This document shows, piece by piece, positions 1 through 8,051 of a stretch of 64,000 nt of DNA (position 1 is its first letter; every line of letters begins with the position of its first letter). Source of the DNA: Paenibacillus agri (GTDB taxonomy: Bacteria; Bacillota; Bacilli; Paenibacillales; Paenibacillaceae); contig NZ_JABWCS010000221.1 in assembly GCF_013359945.1 (NCBI RefSeq), forward strand, positions 124,001 to 188,000, written 5' to 3'. Under the pieces are notes generated by a model. It made no database searches. It saw nothing but the letters and a program-made list of their open reading frames with translations, and was not told the origin of the DNA. Position numbers and translations under genes: made by a program.

Positions 1-1769
1 CTTCTCCAGTGCTCGATCCCATTGCGCATGCCTTCCGCCTGTATAAGCTGGGAGACATACAGCAGGTTATCGAAATCTTTCGGATATTTAAAATATTCGC
101 TGATATAGTACAGAATCTTCTCATTGCCGGTTCCGTTCTTCTGGTGAGACTCCATGACGTAGGAGAAGATATTCCGGTCTTCTGGCAGTGTGAACGACTC
201 CACAGTTTTTAGTGACGGGAAGGATTGCAGACCAAACTCCGACATGAAGCGCGGGAAAAGAGTTCTGAATTCGGTGATCGGCTTGCGTCCGTGCCAGACA
301 TCCCAATAATGCATATCCCCAATGTTCTCGTTGTTCGGGTCATCGAAGTTACCCGTGGAGGAAGGGGATGACCGCCAGTAGAAGGTGTTTGGATCAAGCG
401 ATTTGGACAACTCCGGCAAATACTCTTCAAATTGCTTAAGATAGTCTTGTTTCAGCTTTTCGCCGTACCGTTCTCCCCAGCCCCAATATGCCCAGGCATA
501 TTCCAGCTCATTGTTGCCGCTCCACAGGCCGAGGGAGGCGTGGTGACGGATTCTTTTCATATTATCGATCGTTTCTAGCGTGATGCTGTCTTTGAACTCG
601 TCGGTAAAATCGTAATTTCCACACGCATACATATGATCCTGCCACACAATCAAGCCATACTGGTCGCACAGATCATAGAAATAATCATCGGCATAATACC
701 CGCCACCCCACACACGGATACAGTTGTAGTTAGCTTCCACACAGCTTTTAATCAATTTTTCTGTTTTTTCATAGTTGATCCGCCCGAAGACGTTATCTTC
801 CGGGATATAGTTCGCGCCCATGGCGAAGATGCTTTTACCGTTGACTTCAAACTCGAAGGACTCGCCCCAAGTATCTTTGACTTGCTTGACAGTTAGCGTG
901 CGAAGACCGATCGTAAGTGTTTTGTCATCAATGACTTTAGCACCGCTAGACAGTTCCACCTTTAAGGTATACAAAGGTTGACTGCCGAAATTGTTCGGCC
1001 ACCAGATTTGCGGGTCGGTAATTGCCAGAGCCAGTGAGGTCTGAGAAAGGTTGACGGCGGACACCTGTTCGTACACTTGCCCATCCGGGGATTCCAGAAC
1101 GGCCCGCAGGTGTAATTCGGCTTCCGACCAATGCTGAAGATCTACCTTGATGTCCAGATGGACCTTGTTCTCGCTATGTGTCTGGGTCACATATACATCA
1201 TCAATTCGCCCATTGTCATAGCCGTGAATGGTGATGTCCCGCCAAATCCCCGCATCGGGAATTTGCGGACCCCAATCCCAGCCGAACATACTGTGCGCCT
1301 TGCGGATATGGGAGATCCCTGGAACGGCATCCGCGCAGCTTGAGAGATGCTGTTCTTTTTCTTTTTCCAAAGCGTACAGGGTTGCCGATTGAATGAGGAC
1401 ATGGATCACATTGATCCCGGGAACGAGCACATCCTTTACGTCAATCTCATAGGTTCTGTGCATGTTATCCGCTTTCAAAACAAGCGTACCATTTATAGAA
1501 AGGTCACATAGGGTATCCAGCCCCTCGCAACGCAGCAGGACAACATCATGGTCCAGAAGATCTTTTTCCACGGAAAACTCTCTGGTGTATTCAAAATCGG
1601 ATTTGGACAGCTCCAGCGCGTCATATTCATTATCTCTGAAGAACGGGTCTTCCATTTGACCGGCCTGAAGTAAATCATTAAACACAGAGCCAGGAACGTT
1701 GCCGTTGATCCATTCCGAATCGTTCGTTTTTTTCATCTGCCATATACCGCTAAGTGTTAACAATTGCAT
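1..1769 (-). CDS. GH2 beta-mannosidase-type glycoside hydrolase (3' end outside window)
   Basis: 589 residues of a glycoside hydrolase family 2 protein are visible; the C-terminus lies left of the window. The acid/base motif WSGNNE gives Glu421 and the nucleophile segment SEFGLQSFP gives Glu511; these fit the beta-mannosidase branch of GH2, which removes terminal beta-mannose from oligosaccharides. The N-terminal jelly roll and immunoglobulin-like regions (about residues 1-290) precede the barrel, which begins near IRVWGGGYY. No signal peptide is seen, so the enzyme is probably cytoplasmic and acts on imported sugars. ATG at 1769 is chosen over ATG at 1775 because the GCAGGTGG Shine-Dalgarno sits about seven bases upstream of it. 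The divergent AraC gene is the likely regulator. Confidence 0.9.
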   Translation of the reverse strand, partial: MQLLTLSGIWQMKKTNDSEWINGNVPGSVFNDLLQAGQMEDPFFRDNEYDALELSKSDFEYTREFSVEKDLLDHDVVLLRCEGLDTLCDLSINGTLVLKADNMHRTYEIDVKDVLVPGINVIHVLIQSATLYALEKEKEQHLSSCADAVPGISHIRKAHSMFGWDWGPQIPDAGIWRDITIHGYDNGRIDDVYVTQTHSENKVHLDIKVDLQHWSEAELHLRAVLESPDGQVYEQVSAVNLSQTSLALAITDPQIWWPNNFGSQPLYTLKVELSSGAKVIDDKTLTIGLRTLTVKQVKDTWGESFEFEVNGKSIFAMGANYIPEDNVFGRINYEKTEKLIKSCVEANYNCIRVWGGGYYADDYFYDLCDQYGLIVWQDHMYACGNYDFTDEFKDSITLETIDNMKRIRHHASLGLWSGNNELEYAWAYWGWGERYGEKLKQDYLKQFEEYLPELSKSLDPNTFYWRSSPSSTGNFDDPNNENIGDMHYWDVWHGRKPITEFRTLFPRFMSEFGLQSFPSLKTVESFTLPEDRNIFSYVMESHQKNGTGNEKILYYISEYFKYPKDFDNLLYVSQLIQAEGMRNGIEHWR

Positions 1770-1800
1770 CTGCATTCCACCTGCTTTTTAAGAATTTTAT

Positions 1801-1876
1801 TGTGCTATATTGGTATATAGTATCAGCTGAATATCAGTATAGTCTTGTATTGTTTCATCTTTTTTTGTGCTATATT
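1801..1876. promoter_or_regulatory. Direct repeat in the divergent promoter region
   Basis: The 11-mer TGTGCTATATT occurs at 1801-1811 and again at 1866-1876, 65 bases apart, in the gap between the beta-mannosidase and the AraC regulator. AraC proteins commonly bind such direct repeats as tandem half-sites, so this is a candidate operator. The second copy and its TATATTAACAT surroundings could also carry a -10 element. Function is inferred from position only. Confidence 0.4.
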
Positions 1877-1947
1877 AACATAGGATTTAACAGGAGATTG
1901 AAGAACAGGCCGTTGGCCGGAGTTGACATCATATGAGGTGAGAAGAA

Positions 1948-2787
1948 TTGACACAAGCGACCCTTTTAAAAGCCGAAACGCTGATTGACCCCCAGGTACA
2001 GTCCACTTTTCATATTGAATATTCGATTAAGCACACCACACCGCTGCACTATCATGATTATTATGAAATTTTCATTATCACAGAAGGTAGATGCGTACAT
2101 CATATTAATGGCGAGGCACAGGTTCTGGAGCCTAACACGATGGTGTTCATCCGCCCGGACGACATGCACTGGTATGATTTTTATGAGGAGAGTGACTGCC
2201 AATTCATTAATGTTAACTTTTATAAAGAAGTGGTGGAGGATGCTTTTCATTATTTTGAAAATTCCGTCTTTGCCGGGAAGCTGAAAGGCTTGAAGATGCC
2301 GCCTTATGTCATTCTGCCGTCTTTCGATATGGAGACGCTCGTCCAGAAGAGCAAGCTGATTCATCTGTATACGAGCATAAATAAGCAGAGGGCCAGGATT
2401 TTAGCGCGCAGTTTTCTGACGGATGCGTTGACCTACTACTTTTTCAATGATCAGGATCAGAACCAGAAAGAGATCCCGCAGTGGCTGAATGCACTTCTTA
2501 TGGACATGCAGAAAAAAGAAAATTTCACAGGCGGTCTGAGCCGCTTGAATGAAATATCCGATCATAGTGTTGGCCATATCAACCGCGTATTCAAGCAATA
2601 TCTCCACACGACACCGACCGCGTACATCAATCAATTGAGGCTCGGTTATGCCAAAAATCTTTTGCTCACCACTAATCTGACGATTCTGGAAATCTCCTAT
2701 GAAGCCGGCTTTGACAATCTTAGTCACTTCTATCATTTGTTCAAAATACATTATGGCGCTTCCCCGGGGAAGATTCGTTCCCGTTAG
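1948..2787 (+). CDS. AraC family transcriptional regulator
   Basis: A 279-residue protein with an N-terminal cupin-like sugar-sensing domain (about 20-140; HYHDYYEIFIITEG is typical) and two helix-turn-helix motifs in the last 100 residues (ISDHSVGHINRVFKQY and ISYEAGFDNLSHFYHLFK). It starts at TTG 1948 behind GAGGTGAGAAGA. It is transcribed away from the GH2 beta-mannosidase, so it probably activates that gene in response to a mannoside, and perhaps the following ThuA/CBM6 gene. Ligand unknown. Confidence 0.92.
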   Translation: MTQATLLKAETLIDPQVQSTFHIEYSIKHTTPLHYHDYYEIFIITEGRCVHHINGEAQVLEPNTMVFIRPDDMHWYDFYEESDCQFINVNFYKEVVEDAFHYFENSVFAGKLKGLKMPPYVILPSFDMETLVQKSKLIHLYTSINKQRARILARSFLTDALTYYFFNDQDQNQKEIPQWLNALLMDMQKKENFTGGLSRLNEISDHSVGHINRVFKQYLHTTPTAYINQLRLGYAKNLLLTTNLTILEISYEAGFDNLSHFYHLFKIHYGASPGKIRSR

Positions 2788-2900
2788 GAAGCTCAGTGCG
2801 ATTTCTGTATCATATATAAATTTAATAATGCATAAAAATTAATTGGCCGCTCTGCGTAACTACTCCAAGCGAACTTCAAAAAAGAAATGGAGGTAGGGAA

Positions 2901-4520
2901 ATGTCCAAAGTAACACAATCGAATACATTGTTAACCCGGTTTTTTGCTATCTGTATGAGTTTCATATTCATAAGTTCTTTTTTCAGTTATGGTGCCAAAG
3001 CCGCAGAAGCCAGTCCGCAATTTAAAGTCCTAGCTTTTTACAACGGAACTTGGGACGCAGCCCATATAAGCTTTGTAAATGAAGCAAACAGAAGATTTCC
3101 CGAGTTTGCCAGTCAGTACAATTTTTCATACGAATCGACGAACGATTGGAGTAAATTAAATACGTCTAATCTTTCCCAGTACAAGGTTGTCATTTTTTTA
3201 GATGATGTACCCCCTGCTGCCCAAAGACCCGCATTTGAGCAATATATGAGAAATGGCGGTGGATGGCTGGGTTTTCATGTAAGTGCTTTCACCACAAACC
3301 CATCTTCATGGAACTGGTACTATAACGAATTTTTGGGGTCGGGAGCCTTTAGATCAAACACGTGGTTCCCAACGCCAGCTACCTTACGCCTTGAGAACAG
3401 TACCCATCCTGCTACCAGTAATATGCCTGCAACATTCAAAACCCCTGCAAGCGAATGGTATAGCTGGTCGGTTGATCTGCGCACCAAACCCAATATTGAT
3501 ATCTTGTATTCTGTCGATCCTGTGAGTTTTCCTCTTGGCACGGATCCCAACCAATCTTGGTACAGTGGTTATTATCCTATAGTGTGGTCCAATAAAAATT
3601 ATAAAATGATGTATGCCAATATGGGCCATAATGATATGAACTATGCCAATAACACAGCGAAATCCTATACTTTTTCTGATGAGACGCAGAATAAACTTAT
3701 TATTAATGCTCTTTTATGGATGGGTGGCGGTCAACAGCCTAGCACGTCCTTTAGTGTGCCGAGTACGATAGAAGCTGAGAATTATTCCAGCATGTCTGGA
3801 GTACAAACCCAGAATACTACGGATACAGGCGGTGGCCTAAATGTTGGCTGGATCGATCCCGGCGATTGGGTGAACTATCCCGTCAATGTCGCTTCCTCTA
3901 ATACGTATAAAGTAAGTTACAGGGTAGCCAGTCCAAATGGAGGCGGCACCATTCAAGCTGAGAATGGTACTACAGGTCAGGTATTTGGTTCTGCCCAAGT
4001 CCCTGCTACAGGCGGTTGGCAGACCTGGACCACAATTTCCCATGATGTTAATCTTTCCGCCGGAGAGCAGCTTTTAAAATTATCATTTCCCTCTGGAGGG
4101 TTTAATCTTAACTGGATTAAAGTCGAGGAGAAAACACCGAGTATAAGAATTGAGGCAGAGAATTACATCGAAAGTAATGGCGTTCAGAAGCAAGACACAA
4201 CAGACGTTGGTGGAGGGCAAAATGTGGGATGGATCGATCCTGGTGACTGGATGACTTATTCAACGCCAACTCCCCTTTCTCCGGGGACTTACACTATCAG
4301 CTATAGGGTAGCTAGCCCCAATGGCAGTCAAATTCAATTTGAACGGGCTGGAGGCGGAGCAATATTCGGCACCATTACAGTCCCGGCAACGGGAGGATGG
4401 CAGACCTGGACCACCATCTCGCATGATGTCGTACTTTCATCTACAGAACAGCAAATTGCTTTATCTTTTCCAACTTTAGGCGGCTTAAATGTGAATTGGT
4501 TTACGATTACTAAGAAGTAA
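2901..4520 (+). CDS. Secreted ThuA-like protein with two CBM6 domains
   Basis: 539 residues. A signal peptide (hydrophobic stretch about 15-34, ending near AKAAEA) shows export. Residues about 40-265 form a ThuA-like (trehalose-utilisation type) glutamine amidotransferase-like fold, for example FLDDVPPAAQRPAFEQY and GGGWLGFH. Two carbohydrate-binding modules of family 6 follow at about 288-410 and 414-538; each carries IEAENY near its start and VGWIDPGDW. The pair are clear tandem duplicates. The protein probably binds an extracellular polysaccharide; catalytic activity of secreted ThuA domains is not established. ATG 2901 follows GGAGGTAGGGA. It sits downstream of, and co-directional with, the AraC gene. 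Confidence 0.85.
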   Translation: MSKVTQSNTLLTRFFAICMSFIFISSFFSYGAKAAEASPQFKVLAFYNGTWDAAHISFVNEANRRFPEFASQYNFSYESTNDWSKLNTSNLSQYKVVIFLDDVPPAAQRPAFEQYMRNGGGWLGFHVSAFTTNPSSWNWYYNEFLGSGAFRSNTWFPTPATLRLENSTHPATSNMPATFKTPASEWYSWSVDLRTKPNIDILYSVDPVSFPLGTDPNQSWYSGYYPIVWSNKNYKMMYANMGHNDMNYANNTAKSYTFSDETQNKLIINALLWMGGGQQPSTSFSVPSTIEAENYSSMSGVQTQNTTDTGGGLNVGWIDPGDWVNYPVNVASSNTYKVSYRVASPNGGGTIQAENGTTGQVFGSAQVPATGGWQTWTTISHDVNLSAGEQLLKLSFPSGGFNLNWIKVEEKTPSIRIEAENYIESNGVQKQDTTDVGGGQNVGWIDPGDWMTYSTPTPLSPGTYTISYRVASPNGSQIQFERAGGGAIFGTITVPATGGWQTWTTISHDVVLSSTEQQIALSFPTLGGLNVNWFTITKK

Positions 4521-4552
4521 TAGGTTGTTTAAGCACAATGCTCCTATTTGCT

Positions 4553-4654
4553 GTTAAAACTATTTTATCCGGTGGTTAGAAACAGCGTTTAATCTAGGCG
4601 GTAGGCCTAATGAAGATTTTGGATATGCTTATCCTTGATGAGCCGACTTCCAAC
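4553..4654 (+). pseudogene. ABC-transporter ATPase relic
   Basis: One frame reads LSGG-stop-KQRL-I-stop and then, after about ten residues, LDMLILDEPTSN. This reproduces the ABC signature (LSGGxKQRL) and, at roughly the correct distance, Walker B plus the start of the D-loop (LILDEPTS). Two in-frame stops (4577-4579 and 4595-4597) and the absence of Walker A upstream show it is a decayed fragment of about 34 codons, not an expressed gene. No partner permease remains nearby. Confidence 0.7.
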
Positions 4655-4700
4655 AAGCCTCCAAACCGGCACTGAAGCGGGATGGAGGCTTCTATTTTTT
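4655..4700 (+). terminator. Intrinsic terminator
   Basis: AAGCCTCCA (4655-4663) pairs with TGGAGGCTT (4683-4691) and is followed by CTATTTTTTTG. It lies just after the ABC relic and may once have ended that gene; it would now end read-through from the ThuA/CBM6 gene. Confidence 0.65.
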
Positions 4701-4757
4701 TGAAGTATAAAAAGTTATGGCGTGTTCTTGCGGCTATAATGGGCTTTGTTTATTGTT

Positions 4758-5234
4758 TTACTTGCTCTCTACTTGCTTCGCAATATCCACCCACTCGGTA
4801 GCATGGCCATGGGTGAAAAGTTCATCAGGCGTCAGCTCAACTACGCTGGTGGGACTGCCGCATGCCGGGAACAGCGTATCAAAGCGTTTAACTGAGACAT
4901 CGATATACACAGGAATGTGATCCGCGACAGCGAAGGGACAGACACCGCCAACCCGCTGATCCAGTTGTTCCTCCACTTCGGATGCCGTAAGCATCCTAGC
5001 CTTCATACCAAAGTAATGACGGAACTTCTTATTGTCGATACCCACGTCACCGGCCATTACGATCAGCATGCAACCCTCATCTTTTCTGATACTTAGTGTC
5101 TTGGCAATTCGGGCGGGCACAACACCAATGGTATTAGCCGCTTCCTCAACCGTTGCACATGAACTGTCAAAATGCTTGATTCGACCGGTCATTCCCTGTT
5201 CTTCAAAATACGTAACAATCTTCTCATAGGACAT
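4758..5234 (-). CDS. YbaK/EbsC family aminoacyl-tRNA deacylase-like protein
   Basis: 158 residues, the normal length for a freestanding YbaK/EbsC (ProX-like) domain. These proteins hydrolyse mischarged tRNA such as Cys- or Ala-tRNA(Pro) in the cytoplasm. Recognisable features are IAKTL around residue 43, an LIVMAGDVGID strand and the glycine-rich RVGGVCPFAV segment that lines the active site. The start at 5234 follows AAGGAGTCCG. It lies 16 bases downstream of the LysE-type exporter on the same strand, so the two are probably co-transcribed. The exact tRNA substrate cannot be told from sequence. Confidence 0.85.
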   Translation of the reverse strand: MSYEKIVTYFEEQGMTGRIKHFDSSCATVEEAANTIGVVPARIAKTLSIRKDEGCMLIVMAGDVGIDNKKFRHYFGMKARMLTASEVEEQLDQRVGGVCPFAVADHIPVYIDVSVKRFDTLFPACGSPTSVVELTPDELFTHGHATEWVDIAKQVESK

Positions 5235-5250
5235 TATTTCGGACTCCTTC

Positions 5251-5844
5251 TCAATCTAGCAGTAGATTAATAGCACTATAAACTAGCAATAACGCCATAA
5301 TTACATTGACCACTCGCCAGTAGTTGTTAATGACATTATGAAGCAGCACGCCAGCGATAACCCATACATGTGTTGCCCCGTTACCGATTGCAGCCGACAA
5401 GAGGATAAAGCCGGCAATTGCAGGATACGAGGAATAATAGGGGAGAATGTAAGCGATGAAAACGGTCAGCCCCCATAATATTATTTTCACATTTACGAAT
5501 TGCAAAATAAAGCCGCGCAAAAAGGATGACGAGCCTGATTCCTGATCTTCATTCTTTGCAGGTTTACTTGTGATCGTACGGAAGGCGAGGTACAAGATAT
5601 ACATACTGCCGACATATTTTAAATAGATCAGGATGCGAGGCAGATATCTTCCCAAGATTACGCTGAAGAAGCCGCAAAGGATCATCACTGCCAGAAAGCC
5701 AGTATAAATTCCGAGCAGCAGCGGCTTGCTTTTTTTCAACCCATAAGTACTGACTTCATTTAATGCGAGAATGTTGTTAGGTCCTGGCGAAAGAGCTGTC
5801 GTTATTGCATATGCGAAAAAAGAGATCCATAGTGTAATATTCAA
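5251..5844 (-). CDS. LysE/RhtB family amino-acid exporter
   Basis: 197 residues with about six hydrophobic segments and the N-terminal LysE-family signature ALSPGPNNILALN. Family members export amino acids or related metabolites across the cytoplasmic membrane. The gene starts with TTG at 5844 behind AAGGAGGTG (spacing 8). It is divergent from a LysR regulator (5954), the classic arrangement for LysE exporters controlled by LysG/ArgP-type regulators, and is followed by the YbaK-like gene. The exported substrate is unknown. Confidence 0.88.
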   Translation of the reverse strand: MNITLWISFFAYAITTALSPGPNNILALNEVSTYGLKKSKPLLLGIYTGFLAVMILCGFFSVILGRYLPRILIYLKYVGSMYILYLAFRTITSKPAKNEDQESGSSSFLRGFILQFVNVKIILWGLTVFIAYILPYYSSYPAIAGFILLSAAIGNGATHVWVIAGVLLHNVINNYWRVVNVIMALLLVYSAINLLLD

Positions 5845-5953
5845 TTGAAAAGCACCTCCTTTTACGTTACGATAGCATAAATCGATATTTTAATATAATT
5901 GAAACAATGAATAATAAAATTCGATTCTATTGAACTGAAAGAAGGATATTCTC

Positions 5954-6838
5954 ATGGAATTGAAATATTTGTACACAGTGAAAACCATTTTAGAAGCTGG
6001 AAGCTTTCAAAATGCCGCCCGGCAGCTAAACTATACACAGTCTACGATTACCTTTCAGATGCAGCAGCTTGAACAGGAACTAAACGTCAAGATCTTTGAA
6101 AAGATAGGACGGAAGATGGTACTGACGCAAGCCGGAAAAGAGATTTTGCCGCTGATCGATAACATCATTAAGTCTACTGAACAGATTAGTAACTATGGTA
6201 AAAGCACACTTGAAATTAGCGGTGACCTGAATGTTGCTATTCCTGAATCTCTATTGATCTATAAATTCCAGCCTCTTCTAAAAGCTTTTAAAGAGCAGGC
6301 TCCGCGTGTGAAGTTATCCCTGCAAGCCCTAAACTGCTATGTCATTAAAGACAAAATCGTAAGCGGGGGAGCTGATCTGGGGATACATTATGATGTAGGG
6401 GGGAGTTCTGCCTCTGTAATGAACAGATCTTTGTCTGCACATGACCTGGTGTTGATCGCTTCACCGCTGCTGGTCGAAGATCAGCATAACTTTACGGCGA
6501 AGAATCAGGTTAAAGCAGTCAGCATGATCGTTAATGATCCAAGCAGCATTTTTCAGCAAAAATTCGATCAGTATATTAAAGACAAGAACATTGTAATGGA
6601 CAACATCATTGAGGTCGGGAGCATTGAAGCAACGAAGCGCTGTGTAAGCAGTAATTTAGGAGTAGCCTATTTACCACGCTTTGCAGTGGAAGAAGAGCTA
6701 AGGAATCAATCTCTTATTGAACTGCCGACAGCGCTTGAATCTGAACGTATCACAGCGATCTGCTCCCATCATAAGAATAAGTGGCTTAGCCCAGCGATGG
6801 AGTTGTTTGTATCTTTGTTGGAAGAACATTTGGTATAG
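5954..6838 (+). CDS. LysR family transcriptional regulator
   Basis: 294 residues. The N-terminal winged helix-turn-helix (about 1-60, with SFQNAARQLNYTQSTITFQM) is followed by a periplasmic-binding-like effector domain (about 88-290). Transcribed divergently from the LysE exporter with a gap of 109 bases, so that exporter/deacylase pair is its most likely target; the effector would then be an amino acid. ATG 5954 follows GAAAGAAGGATA. Confidence 0.93.
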   Translation: MELKYLYTVKTILEAGSFQNAARQLNYTQSTITFQMQQLEQELNVKIFEKIGRKMVLTQAGKEILPLIDNIIKSTEQISNYGKSTLEISGDLNVAIPESLLIYKFQPLLKAFKEQAPRVKLSLQALNCYVIKDKIVSGGADLGIHYDVGGSSASVMNRSLSAHDLVLIASPLLVEDQHNFTAKNQVKAVSMIVNDPSSIFQQKFDQYIKDKNIVMDNIIEVGSIEATKRCVSSNLGVAYLPRFAVEEELRNQSLIELPTALESERITAICSHHKNKWLSPAMELFVSLLEEHLV

Positions 6839-6860
6839 AAATGGCGTCTGAGGACAAAAG

Positions 6861-6905
6861 AAAAAGGATCAAAATATCTGGAAATCAGATACTTTGATCC
6901 TTTTT
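6861..6905. terminator. Bidirectional intrinsic terminator
   Basis: A 20-base arm, AAAAAGGATCAAAATATCTG, pairs with CAGATACTTTGATCCTTTTT across a five-base loop with a single mismatch. A and T tracts on both sides let it serve the converging LysR and metQ genes. Confidence 0.85.
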
Positions 6906-6913
6906 ACGTTATG

Positions 6914-7795
6914 CTATTTCTTTCCGTATTCTTTATTAAATGTTTCTACAACATCATCAATGGTACGAGTGACAGGGATGAAGTTTCCTTCATATCTTTG
7001 CTGAATATACTCTTTGACCTTGTCAGAGTGAAGTACGGTGTTCAACTTCTTGAAGGCCTCTGCTTTGTCTTTTAGAATATCCTCTTTCGTTGCCACTACG
7101 TTAACATAGGCACTCTCTTCTTCATTCTCATGGAATAGGGAGGTATCCAGCTTGTATCCTGCCTCAAGAGCTACACCATTATTAATAATGGCTGCGTCAA
7201 CGTCATCCAGCACTCTTGGAAGCATACCGCTTTGCGCTGTAATAATGTCGAGCTTATGAGGGTTCTCTGCAATTTGATCCACCCCGCCCTTGGCAAGGTC
7301 GAAGTCCTCTGGGAGCTTAATAAGTTTGGCTGTTTCGAGCAGCTTCAAGGCCCGGACCAGATTGGACTGATCGTTCGGGATCGCAATCTTGGCGCCGTCT
7401 TTAATCTCATCTACATTCTTAATTTTCTTGGAGTAGATGCCGAGGGGGGCAATAATCGTCGTATCCGCGGCCACCAGAGAAGAATTGTGAATGCCGTTCC
7501 AGCTTGTCAGATAAGCGATATGCTGGAAGGCGTTGGCTTCGAGGTCTCCATCGGCGAGCGATTGGTTCATATCTACCTGACCAGATAGGGTGACGACCTC
7601 AATCTTCAATCCCTCTTCTTTGGCTTGATCCCGAACAAAGTTCCACAAATCGCTCTGAATATCTGTCGTTCCTATTTTCAGTGAAGCTTCACCGGCAGTG
7701 CCTGTCTCTTTGCTACTGCACGCAGATACCAGCAAAACTGCCAATACCATAGATCCTGTTAATAAAAGCCGACCCCATTTTGATTTCTTACTCAT
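6914..7795 (-). CDS. metQ: MetQ/NlpA family ABC transporter substrate-binding lipoprotein
   Basis: 293 residues. The signal sequence ends in the lipobox LLVSAC with lipidated Cys26. The body is the NlpA type II binding fold typical of methionine transporters (for example FQHIAYL and IPNDQSNLVRALKLL). It would capture D/L-methionine or a related sulfur compound at the outer face of the membrane. No metN ATPase or metI permease lies in the window, so it must use components encoded elsewhere. ATG 7795 follows AGGAGGGTC. It is divergent from a sulfur-type flavin monooxygenase. No S-box or T-box leader was recognised upstream. Confidence 0.88.
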   Translation of the reverse strand: MSKKSKWGRLLLTGSMVLAVLLVSACSSKETGTAGEASLKIGTTDIQSDLWNFVRDQAKEEGLKIEVVTLSGQVDMNQSLADGDLEANAFQHIAYLTSWNGIHNSSLVAADTTIIAPLGIYSKKIKNVDEIKDGAKIAIPNDQSNLVRALKLLETAKLIKLPEDFDLAKGGVDQIAENPHKLDIITAQSGMLPRVLDDVDAAIINNGVALEAGYKLDTSLFHENEEESAYVNVVATKEDILKDKAEAFKKLNTVLHSDKVKEYIQQRYEGNFIPVTRTIDDVVETFNKEYGKK

Positions 7796-8051
7796 CTGTA
7801 AAGACCCTCCTAAAGTTAAATGAAAAATAATGATGCTTAATTCCTAGTAAACACATGAGAATTATTAAAATCATACCAGCTTTACTTCGAATGTCAATCC
7901 TTAGTTGCTCAATAGAGGAATTGATTTCCACTGCAATCTAATGTATCATAAATTCAAATTAAAACTGAGTATACCAATTTATTAACTATGTTTAACAGGT
8001 TCTTTTTTCCATCTGCAATCATTCAGGTCTATTACGGAGAGGATGAAATCC

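Noticed and set aside
7796..8051. S-box or T-box riboswitch in front of metQ
   Set aside because: None of the conserved SAM-I or T-box blocks is present in the interval.
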